The notes under the pieces were generated by a model. That model worked only from the letters and a program-made list of their open reading frames with translations. It had not been told where the DNA came from and made no database searches. From positions 1-20,370 of the IMG/VR virus record IMGVR_UViG_3300040806_002556: 20,370 nt of DNA. The stretch is one strand, 5' to 3'. A program made the translations under genes and the position numbers. This document shows positions 1 to 6,462 of the stretch, in pieces. The stretch is from a virus. How positions within the stretch are numbered: the first letter of the stretch is position 1; each line of letters starts with the position of its first letter.

Positions 1-194
1 TTTAGGTCCCAAAGTATCTGTTTCATTTTTACATTTTCCCAACAGTACGTGTCTGGCAAAGGTGATTTCAACTGCGGCAGGCTGGAATTCTTGTTACTAT
101 CATTCCATATCCTGATAGATATTGTCTCATATTCGGTGTATTTGGCATCTAGGAATTGTTTGAAATTGAAATCAATAGAAATTTTTGCATACAT
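1..194 (-). CDS. Partial hypothetical protein, runs off the left edge
   Basis: An uninterrupted minus-strand frame runs from an ATG at 194 to the window edge. It gives about 64 residues beginning MYAKISIDFNFKQF and containing the stretches TEYETISIRIWND and DTYCWENVKMKQ. I do not recognise the family. Support for it being a real gene is the open frame, plausible composition, and a T4-type late promoter box (AATAAATA, 200-207) ending 5 nt before the ATG. No Shine-Dalgarno is visible, so translation would be leaderless or nearly so. The late box suggests a virion or other late function, but that is inference. The C-terminus lies outside the window. Confidence 0.6.
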   Translation of the reverse strand, partial: MYAKISIDFNFKQFLDAKYTEYETISIRIWNDSNKNSSLPQLKSPLPDTYCWENVKMKQILWDL

Positions 195-199
195 GCAAA

Positions 200-207
200 T
201 ATTTATT
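200..207 (-). promoter_or_regulatory. Late promoter box AATAAATA
   Basis: The minus strand reads AATAAATA, one base from the T4 late consensus TATAAATA. It ends 5 nt before the ATG of the partial gene at 194. In T4 the start site lies about 6 nt past the box, so the transcript would begin at the start codon. It also abuts a 7-bp inverted repeat (184-199). Confidence 0.55.
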
Positions 208-230
208 GGCCTGTCGAACGTGGTGATTTC

Positions 231-695
231 TTATTGGATCAAGCCAGGCTTGTAGACGGTCTTGCCGTTTTCTTTCATCGCAGTCAGCACACTCTTACGA
301 TTTCCCTCCGACTTGTATGAAACGTGTACCCAACCAGAGTCAGGTATTCCTGGTGTGTAGAATTCCAGGATAAGTTGATCGAAGTCTAGGTTGTCTTCTA
401 TGAACTTTGCGACGTCATAGTTTGGTGTGCCCGGACATTCTATGTCCACTGCTTCACCTTTGCAGTGCTGTGACTTGCTTGAACCACCCACCGCTTCGTT
501 CAGTGCTGGTCCCCTGTAGCCTGAGTTGATCACCGTGACCCCAAATTGATCCCTGACCTTTTGTACTACATTCTCAAAAAGTTCTTTTGCGTTAGCGAGG
601 TGTTCCTCACCTGGAGTGTTATCGATGCCTTGTCTAAGGGCAGTCTGGCTCTTGGTGAATTCCTGCAACGTGAAATTTGTGCTTAATCTTGTCAT
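231..695 (-). CDS. Peptidase M15-type zinc carboxypeptidase/endolysin candidate
   Basis: This 154-aa protein matches the peptidase M15A (D-Ala-D-Ala carboxypeptidase-like) fold. An SGYR motif sits at residues 58-61. The zinc site follows as SQHCKGEAVDI, with H77 and D84 as ligands, and WVHVSY supplies the third ligand H124. Such enzymes cut peptide cross-links in bacterial peptidoglycan. In a T4-like phage this could be the lysis endolysin or a virion-associated muralytic enzyme. There is no signal peptide, so a separate holin or virion placement would be needed. The start codon overlaps the stop of the upstream 244-aa gene (TAATG), so the two are translationally coupled and probably late. 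The family call is firm; the exact role is inferred. Confidence 0.88.
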   Translation of the reverse strand: MTRLSTNFTLQEFTKSQTALRQGIDNTPGEEHLANAKELFENVVQKVRDQFGVTVINSGYRGPALNEAVGGSSKSQHCKGEAVDIECPGTPNYDVAKFIEDNLDFDQLILEFYTPGIPDSGWVHVSYKSEGNRKSVLTAMKENGKTVYKPGLIQ

Positions 696-1429
696 TATAT
701 TTTACTTAACAGAGCAGACTCGCCACCCTTGCTGAAAATGAATCTGTCCTCTGTGGTCTTTGTGATCTGATATGGTCCGAAATATTTTGTTAGAAACAAA
801 CACTCACTTATGGCACTCTCGTCTAGCCTAAATGCCTTGACTTCGTTCATGATCATGTTGGTGTTACCAAATGCGTGTAATTCAAATTTCAGTGTGTCTG
901 CACCCCGCTTCTTGACTTCTATTACGTTGTTGTCCAGTTTGAATTCCATCATCTGGAACTTGTCAAAGAACGTCTTGACCTCCCCCAGTCTCATGCTCTG
1001 TATCTTCTGTGTGTAGGCTATCGGTGTTCTGGGCAGTATGTCTGCCAGGTTCTTGGCCGATGCCTCGAAAGGTGTTGGATCCTTGTGGTAAGTGAATTCG
1101 AAAGTTTCGATGTTTGTTAGTTTTGCGAGATCATCAAGGAACTTCCTGATCTCCCTGTCCACTTTCTCTGTCCTGGCGAACTCAACGAACACCCTGTGCT
1201 TGCCGTCCTCCAGCGTGCCCGGTGTAGCGTCAGCGTCCAGCACTTCCTTGTATCCGGTCTCTGCGAAACGTTCTAGGTCCTTGGCTGGAGCCTGTCCGTC
1301 CACTGATAATGCCAGCACCATGATGTTGCGGTCATCGCCCATCTTGGATTTGAATTGGTCTACCGAGAATCGTTTGTGTACGACTCCGTCTAGGTCTCCG
1401 GCTTTTAATCCTTCTTTAAGAAATGTCAT
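695..1429 (-). CDS. Conserved T4-like marine phage protein, possible virion component (244 aa)
   Basis: This is a 244-aa soluble, mixed-charge protein with no signal peptide, membrane segment or cysteine motif. I recognise no enzymatic motif. It lies between a 160-aa gene with a late promoter and the M15 peptidase gene, overlapping both (14 nt upstream, TAATG downstream), so all three are probably one late transcript. That context, and the general look of conserved T4-like cyanophage proteins, suggests a structural or assembly role. This is an inference only. The ATG at 1429 has no strong ribosome site, so coupling to the upstream gene is likely. Confidence 0.75.
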   Translation of the reverse strand: MTFLKEGLKAGDLDGVVHKRFSVDQFKSKMGDDRNIMVLALSVDGQAPAKDLERFAETGYKEVLDADATPGTLEDGKHRVFVEFARTEKVDREIRKFLDDLAKLTNIETFEFTYHKDPTPFEASAKNLADILPRTPIAYTQKIQSMRLGEVKTFFDKFQMMEFKLDNNVIEVKKRGADTLKFELHAFGNTNMIMNEVKAFRLDESAISECLFLTKYFGPYQITKTTEDRFIFSKGGESALLSKI

Positions 1430-1898
1430 TTAGATTACTTAATTCTCCAGATGCCTCATCTGTGGCATCTTGGCTTTCAATCTCGTCTTTACCGTGCTTG
1501 AAGTTGCCGATCAGTTCCTTGGGCATCCTGATCTCCACCACCCAAATGTCATGGCTGTCAATCTTGCCTTTCGTGGTGCCGGGCCTGTAGTCTTCCGGTC
1601 CCTTGATCTGTCTTGGCTTCAGTAATTCGTCTCGTTTGTAGAATACCTTGCATCCTCTGTCCAGCAATCTCTGTCCTCCCGCTGGATCTGGCATCTTGTC
1701 CGCTGGCCACATGAATGAACACGTTACAAAGTGTCTGGAATCAACAGGACCGGATAATAATTCACCGTCCTCCCAGTTCTTGAACACGTACACGTCTAGT
1801 TCATCTATCACGCGTTCGAAGTCCTTCAGTATGGATAGGGTAGGACCCACAGCGTAAAGTGATTGTACATTTTTAATGATATCTAAGACGTCATGCAT
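1416..1898 (-). CDS. Conserved hypothetical late phage protein (160 aa)
   Basis: This 160-aa protein has a helical N-terminus (HDVLDIIKNVQSL), a central segment VYVFKNWEDGELLSGP, and a conserved-looking CSFMWPADKMPDPAGG. The C-terminal tail is acidic and low-complexity. I do not know the function, but the central segment resembles conserved proteins of T4-like cyanophages. The ATG at 1898 is preceded by a late box (GATAAATA, 1908-1915) with 9 nt between box and ATG and no Shine-Dalgarno. It is the first gene of a three-gene late unit with the 244-aa protein and the M15 peptidase. A virion or lysis-related role is likely from context only. Confidence 0.75.
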   Translation of the reverse strand: MHDVLDIIKNVQSLYAVGPTLSILKDFERVIDELDVYVFKNWEDGELLSGPVDSRHFVTCSFMWPADKMPDPAGGQRLLDRGCKVFYKRDELLKPRQIKGPEDYRPGTTKGKIDSHDIWVVEIRMPKELIGNFKHGKDEIESQDATDEASGELSNLNDIS

Positions 1899-1907
1899 AG
1901 CAAGTGT

Positions 1908-1915
1908 TATTTATC
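1908..1915 (-). promoter_or_regulatory. Late promoter box GATAAATA
   Basis: The minus strand reads GATAAATA, one mismatch from T4 TATAAATA. It lies in the 138-nt gap between the divergent genes at 1898 (minus) and 2037 (plus). The predicted start site falls about 3-4 nt before the ATG at 1898, which would give an almost leaderless mRNA. The rest of the gap (1916-2036) shows no second clear promoter or terminator. Confidence 0.65.
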
Positions 1916-2026
1916 AGAAATATCTGTGTTGTAAAATATGCATAGTTTATCTGGTAATTTGATAGTAAGTATTTGTACATGAGTCCAACACAGAGACACA
2001 TCAAATCACAATCCAACACAACCTAC

Positions 2027-2032
2027 GAGGAG
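2027..2032 (+). promoter_or_regulatory. Ribosome binding site GAGGAG deciding the 2037 start
   Basis: GAGGAG ends 4 nt before the ATG at 2037 on the plus strand. It is the main reason for choosing this frame over the overlapping frame that starts at 1979, which has no ribosome site. Confidence 0.5.
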
Positions 2033-2036
2033 CCCT

Positions 2037-2255
2037 ATGCTACCATATCAGAGCCTACAAATGCGACCTTTATTCCAGAGGAAACTGTGGAAACTAATGA
2101 GGAAGAAGCGTGTATTCGACAAGCGAGTCAAGATGTACTTGCTGAACGAGGGCTGGCTCAAGATACGGAAACAGAAGGATCGTAGGCGCAGAAGGGTGCT
2201 AAGGAAGATGTTCAAGGCCACCCAACTGGCCTATCTCCGACGTGTTTGTGCGTAG
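2037..2255 (+). CDS. Small Arg/Lys-rich protein on the plus strand (72 aa)
   Basis: This is one of only two genes I accept on the plus strand. It encodes 72 aa, very basic, with KLMRKKRVFDKRVKMYLL and an RRRRR run near residue 50. Evidence for it: GAGGAG 4 nt before the ATG; codons rich in G or C at the third position (AAG, AGG, CTG, TTC), like the neighbouring genes; and a stop codon (2253-2255) that directly abuts the stop of the convergent minus-strand gene at 2256. A nucleic-acid-binding role fits the composition but is a guess. A second plus frame (ATG at 1979, 68 acidic residues) overlaps it in the +1 register, so a frameshifted longer product is conceivable. Confidence 0.55.
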   Translation: MLPYQSLQMRPLFQRKLWKLMRKKRVFDKRVKMYLLNEGWLKIRKQKDRRRRRVLRKMFKATQLAYLRRVCA

Positions 2256-2531
2256 TTATTTGACGAACTGATCCATGGCATCGGCGTACCACTGGCGGTA
2301 GTGCTGTTCTATGCGTTCGAATGGGATCTCGTCCCTCTGGGCCACTGGTATGCCCGGTAGTTCATTCTTGATGACTTCCTTGTTCACGAGATCTAATATT
2401 ACTGTGTATTCCAGTGCCTTGCCTGGTCCTATCTTCTTCTTTGAGAGTTCAACGAACTCATCGAACTTCTTGTCTGCTTTTATTATGTACTTCACACAGA
2501 AGTATCTCTTCTTGTTGTGTTTGCTACCCAT
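2256..2531 (-). CDS. 91-aa protein directly after gp44, in the usual gp62 position
   Basis: This is a 91-aa protein with a lysine-rich N-terminal half (residues 5-34) and a C-terminal IEQHYRQWYADAMDQF helix. It starts inside the end of the clamp loader gene (8-nt overlap), with GAGG 8 nt before the ATG. In T4 and relatives, gene 44 is followed by gene 62, the small clamp loader subunit. This protein is half the length of T4 gp62 (187 aa) and I see no convincing sequence match, so the gp62 role rests on position alone. It could equally be an unrelated replication or regulatory protein. Confidence 0.7.
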   Translation of the reverse strand: MGSKHNKKRYFCVKYIIKADKKFDEFVELSKKKIGPGKALEYTVILDLVNKEVIKNELPGIPVAQRDEIPFERIEQHYRQWYADAMDQFVK

Positions 2532-3450
2532 TCTGTAACCTCGCTAGTTTTATCATGCAACTGGCTAAATTTATCTCAGGGTCAGCGACAAACGAATGAT
2601 CCACCAACGCCTGCTTGATAATTAGCACCGCCTTGTCCTGCTGGTCCTCATCTTTGGACACCAGTTCCAGGTTGTCATACAGCCATCTGTATATCTCCTC
2701 ACACTCCTCTGGTCTGGCCTGTGCGCAGACAAGTTTACGTGCTTCCTGTATCTTGCCCTGCTTGAACAGTTCTACCATCTCCAACCTGTAGTCCTGTTGA
2801 CCACTATCGCCCTTGGCAGGTGGCATCAACTTGCCATCCCTCACGTTCTGTTGCACCATGTTGATGCACTTCCTCAGATCCGGATAACTTGCCTTCACAT
2901 ACGTGTCTAAAGTGTCTATGTCCTGTTCAACATTCTCCGCGATCAAGATCTCCGCGACCCTGGCGGTGAATTCCGTCTTGTCTATGGTCTCCATGTGGAA
3001 GCCCTGGCATCTGCTGTGAAGTGCCGGGATCACCCTGTTGGGATAGTTACAGGTCAGTATGAATCTTGCTGAGGTGTGATAAGCCTCCATCACGCCACGC
3101 AGTGCGGCCTGTCCGTTTGGACTCATGTAGTCCGCTTCATCCAGCAACACATACTTGTATGCGCCGAAAGGCATGATCTGTACGAAGTTGTTGATCTTCT
3201 CCCTGACCGTGTCCACCGAGTTCTCCCTGGATGCGTTTATCTCCAGTATGTCATAACTGCTAACGTCTAGTTCATGGAACAGCATCTTGGCCAGTGTGGT
3301 CTTGCCTACTCCTGGTGCTCCTGATAGTAGCAAGTGTGGTATGGACTTCTCGTCAATCCAGCTCTGTATCTGTTGTCTTTGTGCTTCGTCCCTGACCACG
3401 TACTCCTTCAGAGTCTTAGGCCTGTATTTTTCTACCCATAAATCTTTCAT
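2524..3450 (-). CDS. 44: Sliding clamp loader ATPase, T4 gp44-like (RFC small subunit family)
   Basis: This 308-aa AAA+ protein is close to the usual gp44 length (319 aa in T4). The N-terminus WVEKYRPKTLKEYV is the RFC/gp44 signature. Walker A is GAPGVGKTT (residues 44-52), Walker B VLLDEAD (101-107), sensor 1 lies near TCNYPN (133-138), and the SRC motif is at 146-148. The protein is expected to load the gp45 sliding clamp onto primed DNA with gp62 and to supply ATP hydrolysis, for both replication and late transcription. It lies between uvsE and the 91-aa gene. A weak sigma-70-like promoter in the end of uvsE points at its ATG. The family assignment is secure. Confidence 0.95.
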   Translation of the reverse strand: MKDLWVEKYRPKTLKEYVVRDEAQRQQIQSWIDEKSIPHLLLSGAPGVGKTTLAKMLFHELDVSSYDILEINASRENSVDTVREKINNFVQIMPFGAYKYVLLDEADYMSPNGQAALRGVMEAYHTSARFILTCNYPNRVIPALHSRCQGFHMETIDKTEFTARVAEILIAENVEQDIDTLDTYVKASYPDLRKCINMVQQNVRDGKLMPPAKGDSGQQDYRLEMVELFKQGKIQEARKLVCAQARPEECEEIYRWLYDNLELVSKDEDQQDKAVLIIKQALVDHSFVADPEINLASCMIKLARLQNG

Positions 3451-3455
3451 ATGTG

Positions 3456-4499
3456 CTATATTACAGAAGTTTCCTTCGCTTGTCTATATAATTGTTCCGA
3501 GGCCATGTTTTTACCTTTGGCCTCCACCTGTATGTCGAAGTTTTCCGAGAACGAAAGAGCCCAATCATTTACCTTACGATTTGGTAATAGGTCCGAGTGT
3601 GCCCTCAGTTTCTGTTTCTTGCAACCTCTCGCAAGTAGATCTTTAATGTCATGCATCTCGGTGTGTGTTCGTTCACCAAGGTCTGCTACCGCAAGATGTT
3701 CGTCTCGTGAATACGAATAATGCATACTGGGTCTCTGACCACGCCACGAATCTATCACACGTTTGACCCTGTCGTCCGTGGGTTCGATGTACTCCTCGTC
3801 ACGGATCCAGTGGTGATGCACATCTAGGACCAATGCGAGATCCTTCTCCAATTCCAGGCTCTTCTCCAAGCCGTGTCCCATCTCGTCATTCTCGATCGTT
3901 ATCAGGTTCCTTGCCTCTGTTGATAATCTGGGTAGTGCCTTCCTGATGCCGTCTGGTCCTTGACGGCCTGATATGTGTACATTAATTTTACAACCATCCT
4001 GGAAGCTCTTGCCAAACCCCATCCATCTGGCCATGTCCGCGTGGTATTCGAATTCTTCTATGCTACGTTCAACTATGTCTGGTGTGTCTGACGCCAGCAC
4101 ACAGAACTGTCCCGGATGGAATGAAACTTTCACATCCAACTTCCTGGCCATCTCTCCCACGGGTGCGAATAGGTTCGCTAGGTGATCCTGTATGTCCTGT
4201 TGTTGCCACCATGACTTCCAGTCCTTCTCGGTGTAGCCCTGTAGCATTTCGCTACCTAGCCTCACCATCCTACGTTCCGGTGGCAGTGTGCCCACACGTT
4301 CTATCAACCTACGTGCGGCCGTTGTGTTGTGTGTCATGATGTCCCACTGTCGCTGTTCGGCCTCTTCCTGGTGTTCACGTAGCCAACGCATCGTGGTGCT
4401 TCTGCCGTTTAGATCACGGTCCTTGGCGTTGACTTTCATGCCGCCAAACTCCGACTCGTCGTTGAGCCATTTACAACAGAAACCAAAACGCTGTATCAT
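3456..4499 (-). CDS. uvsE: UV damage endonuclease (UvdE/UvsE family)
   Basis: This 347-aa TIM-barrel endonuclease cuts 5' to cyclobutane dimers and 6-4 photoproducts, starting alternative excision repair. Family motifs are visible in order: N-terminal RFGFCCKWLN (4-13), RLGSEM (80-85), VSFHPGQF (125-132), H153 in EYHADMA, KINVHISG (171-178), IENDE (202-206) and DVHHHW (226-231). These include the His, Glu and Asp residues that bind the metal cluster. Length is normal for the family. A phage in sunlit water would gain protection of its DNA. The start is fixed by the conserved N-terminal strand. A consensus sigma-70 promoter ends 6 nt before the ATG, so the gene is probably early and leaderless. 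Confidence 0.93.
   Translation of the reverse strand: MIQRFGFCCKWLNDESEFGGMKVNAKDRDLNGRSTTMRWLREHQEEAEQRQWDIMTHNTTAARRLIERVGTLPPERRMVRLGSEMLQGYTEKDWKSWWQQQDIQDHLANLFAPVGEMARKLDVKVSFHPGQFCVLASDTPDIVERSIEEFEYHADMARWMGFGKSFQDGCKINVHISGRQGPDGIRKALPRLSTEARNLITIENDEMGHGLEKSLELEKDLALVLDVHHHWIRDEEYIEPTDDRVKRVIDSWRGQRPSMHYSYSRDEHLAVADLGERTHTEMHDIKDLLARGCKKQKLRAHSDLLPNRKVNDWALSFSENFDIQVEAKGKNMASEQLYRQAKETSVI
3458..3486 (-). promoter_or_regulatory. Weak sigma-70-like promoter for gp44
   Basis: On the minus strand TAGACA (3481-3486) and TAATAT (3458-3463) are 17 nt apart. The -10 box ends 7 nt before the gp44 ATG. The match is 5/6 and 4/6, weaker than the other promoters here, but the geometry is the same: the -35 box lies in the last codons of the upstream gene and the start site falls at the ATG. 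Confidence 0.35.
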
Positions 4500-4505
4500 C
4501 CTACA

Positions 4506-4533
4506 ATTATAGCACTGATTGCCTATTTGTCAA
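4506..4533 (-). promoter_or_regulatory. Consensus sigma-70 promoter for uvsE
   Basis: Minus strand TTGACA (4528-4533), 16-nt spacer, TATAAT (4506-4511): both boxes match the consensus perfectly. Six bases separate the -10 box from the ATG at 4499, so the start site would be at the start codon. The -35 box is made from the final codons (I-D-K) of the upstream ParB-like gene. Confidence 0.85.
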
Positions 4534-4906
4534 TTTGTGATTGTGCCCAATCATTGATCAATCCGGACACTTTCAAGCGGAATTTTGATTCCCTGTCCAC
4601 ATCTCTGAGGATCTTGTTGGCCTTCGCCAATTGCAATCCTTGTGCGACTGGTAATTTTATTGCTGTTGCAGTCTTTTTTCTCTGCTTCTTGAGTGCCTGT
4701 ACCCTGTGCCAGCCGTCCAATAATATAAAGTATCCAGAATCTTTTATTGGTGCCACTAAAATAGGTTTCTGTTTTTTATTTTTTGTGAGTCCTTTGATCC
4801 AGGTCCTCTTCTCTCGGTTCAATGGCCGTTCAACACCCAGTCCAATGTCGGCCATTGTGACCAGTTTCTTTATTTCAACTTCAATCGGTTTCATAGTCCA
4901 ATCCAT
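4523..4906 (-). CDS. ParB-like nuclease-domain protein
   Basis: This 127-aa protein carries the ParB/sulfiredoxin N-terminal motif. KKQKPILVAPI is followed by YFILLDGWHRVQALKK, where DGWHR (about residues 64-68) corresponds to the GxHR nucleotide/phosphate-binding core of ParB-like domains. A basic KKQRKKTATAIKLPV strand follows. Only the ParB-like domain is present, with no helix-turn-helix partition domain, so plasmid-style partition is unlikely. Phage proteins of this type may be nucleases or CTP-binding switches. It is the last gene of the gp31 unit and overlaps the zinc protein gene. The start could also be the ATG at 4894, giving 123 aa. Confidence 0.75.
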   Translation of the reverse strand: MDWTMKPIEVEIKKLVTMADIGLGVERPLNREKRTWIKGLTKNKKQKPILVAPIKDSGYFILLDGWHRVQALKKQRKKTATAIKLPVAQGLQLAKANKILRDVDRESKFRLKVSGLINDWAQSQIDK

Positions 4907-5126
4907 TTATGTCAATTATTATCTGCCATTCTGGTCCTTTTGGTAGTGGCCTGCGTTGTGGGTAATCGTTCTCGTCTGAGATCTCCCTGTATTGATTGGC
5001 GCAGACGGGCCCACAGAACGGTCTGATTATCCTCTTGTCATATTTTGTGTCATGTAGGCTGTCGTACCAGTAAATCGCATTGAAGAATTCTTTTTTACAA
5101 ACGTAACAGGTGTGTGATCTAGTCAT
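4881..5126 (-). CDS. Small zinc-binding protein (81 aa)
   Basis: This 81-aa protein has two cysteine pairs, CYVC (C7, C10) and CGPVC (C38, C42), that would form one zinc-binding treble-clef-like site. The C-terminus is acidic. I do not recognise the family; small treble-clef proteins in phages often bind nucleic acid or RNA polymerase. It overlaps the aminotransferase-like gene by 8 nt at its start and the ParB-like gene by 26 nt at its end, so the three are almost certainly co-translated. No strong ribosome site precedes the ATG, in line with coupling. Confidence 0.75.
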   Translation of the reverse strand: MTRSHTCYVCKKEFFNAIYWYDSLHDTKYDKRIIRPFCGPVCANQYREISDENDYPQRRPLPKGPEWQIIIDINGLDYETD

Positions 5127-5988
5127 TTTTTAATAACAGGTTGGCTACCCCAACCATCCCTTCATTTTCTTTGCTGTAAGCACTCATCAAAGTTTTCAAA
5201 GGCTTCAAATCATGTTTATTGCATAAGTCATAGTATTTTTTTTTGTATTTGGTGATCAGGTAATCCATTGGGAATTTGTCAAGATAGTATTTCCCTATCA
5301 TCACATTAGGATAGGAGACCATTCTGTATTGGTTCTCGATCTTTATCGTGTCGCTTGTTTCGTGCTTGAGCCATCTCACACCAATCCTGCACCAATGCAT
5401 ACCAAAAGGTTTGCTTAGACTTGTCGCCATGCCTTTGATACAGTGTGCGCCTAGATCCAAATCTTGCTCCCAAGCGCAAGGTAACCAAGCACAATCCAGG
5501 TACACATCGATTCCCATGTCGTCGGCCCTGCTTATGATTTCATTGTATTGTGGATGTCTATCTCCTGAAGACGGAAATGGGTATTCCAATATCAACGGTT
5601 TGCCAGGCATCATGCTATCTAAATCAACATGTGCGAATTCCGGGTCTAATTTTCGATAATAGTTATATCCACCTTTGAAAACTTGTATGTTCCGCAGGCC
5701 ATGTGTCATTATTATTTGATCTATGAAGTGTTGGCATCCTGTGATGACATCTCTCTGGGTAAAGAGCTCTAAACCTTTCACTTTGATGTATTTGTGTGAC
5801 AACAAAGACTGCTGAAATGCGTGTATGAAATTATTGTATTCCGAAGTTATGTATGGGAATGATTTGTTTTCTTTGTTTTTGAAGAAATCGCCTCTTGCCT
5901 GGAGCAATTGGCGGTCATTGGAAAAGGGAGGTATCCAGTCTATCGCGAAACCTTTGTCATCGAAAAGTCTGTTTTGTTCACTAGTCAT
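5119..5988 (-). CDS. Short PLP-dependent aminotransferase-like protein (fold type I, class I/II)
   Basis: This 289-aa protein has the hallmark layout of class I aminotransferases. VYLDCAW (D165) corresponds to the DxAY motif whose Asp pairs with the pyridoxal ring nitrogen. ATSLSKPFGMHWCRIG (188-203) fits the class-I PLP attachment pattern with one mismatch: K193 as Schiff-base lysine and R201 as phosphate-side Arg. EYPFPSSG (135-142) sits where NPTG normally lies. The protein is about 100 residues shorter than typical enzymes, so substrate-binding parts are reduced. Substrate and pathway are unknown. The gene overlaps the gp31-like gene by 8 nt upstream and the zinc gene downstream. I am fairly sure of the fold, unsure of activity. 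Confidence 0.7.
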   Translation of the reverse strand: MTSEQNRLFDDKGFAIDWIPPFSNDRQLLQARGDFFKNKENKSFPYITSEYNNFIHAFQQSLLSHKYIKVKGLELFTQRDVITGCQHFIDQIIMTHGLRNIQVFKGGYNYYRKLDPEFAHVDLDSMMPGKPLILEYPFPSSGDRHPQYNEIISRADDMGIDVYLDCAWLPCAWEQDLDLGAHCIKGMATSLSKPFGMHWCRIGVRWLKHETSDTIKIENQYRMVSYPNVMIGKYYLDKFPMDYLITKYKKKYYDLCNKHDLKPLKTLMSAYSKENEGMVGVANLLLKND

Positions 5989-6424
5989 TGCCCGGCAGTG
6001 AAGTCATCTGTCGCATACCGCCCGTGTTGATGTAGCCGGCCTGCCTGTTGTTGAAGTCTGGTTCCTCTTCGGATACCAGCAGGATGTCATTCTCGTCGAT
6101 CATCCTAACTTCCAGCTCTTCGCCCGCTTTCTTGACCTTGAGTGCCCTGGACCATCTGCCGTGTGCCACGAGTAGCCATTCGCCCACCCGCACGTCTTCC
6201 TGTTCCTTGCCAACTGCGTATACCTTGGCCCATCTTGGGTGTATGCCCGCTTCTGTGCCGTCGTCGTCAAGCAAGATGATTCCACCCTTTGATTTTGTGG
6301 CTCCGAACTGCATGTCTGAAACCAAAACCCTCTTCTTCAGTGGTGTGATGTCGTAGTCAACGGTGTACTGCTTACCACCATGCGATCCGAATCCTTTTGC
6401 TTGTAGATCTTCTATCTGTCCCAT
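5981..6424 (-). CDS. 31: GroES-like cochaperonin, T4 gp31-like
   Basis: This 147-aa protein carries the GroES barrel signature. KKRVLVSDMQ (30-39) is followed by a mobile-loop segment GATKSKGGIILL (41-52), whose GGIIL corresponds to the GroEL-binding GGIVL of GroES. ARWAKVYAVGKEQ-type and VRVGEWLLVAHG segments follow as in GroES. It is longer than GroES (about 95 aa) and T4 gp31 (111 aa), with an extra C-terminal tail. T4 gp31 replaces GroES so that host GroEL can fold the capsid protein gp23. A near-perfect sigma-70 promoter lies just before the ATG, implying early expression with the PLP, zinc and ParB-like genes behind it. Confidence 0.88.
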   Translation of the reverse strand: MGQIEDLQAKGFGSHGGKQYTVDYDITPLKKRVLVSDMQFGATKSKGGIILLDDDGTEAGIHPRWAKVYAVGKEQEDVRVGEWLLVAHGRWSRALKVKKAGEELEVRMIDENDILLVSEEEPDFNNRQAGYINTGGMRQMTSLPGND

Positions 6425-6433
6425 TGTAGAAGT

Positions 6434-6462
6434 ATTATAGCGGATCTATTCCAATCCGTCAA
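6434..6462 (-). promoter_or_regulatory. Consensus sigma-70 promoter for the gp31 operon
   Basis: Minus strand TTGACG (6457-6462), 17-nt spacer, TATAAT (6434-6439). The -10 box ends 9 nt before the ATG at 6424, leaving a predicted leader of about 3 nt. The -35 box is embedded in the final codons (L-D-G-L-E) of the upstream Pro-rich gene. Confidence 0.85.

Noticed and set aside
49-255. Plus-strand 68-codon frame at the left edge
   Set aside because: It is antisense to the partial minus-strand gene (1-194) and the end of the M15 gene; no ribosome site, and the minus frame has a late box.
1973-2185. Plus-strand acidic frame starting TTG/ATG at 1973-1981
   Set aside because: It overlaps the frame with the better ribosome site and codon bias; kept only as part of a finding, not as a gene.
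4527-4946. Plus-strand 139-codon frame
   Set aside because: Antisense to the ParB-like gene, which has a recognisable domain and overlapping gene neighbours.
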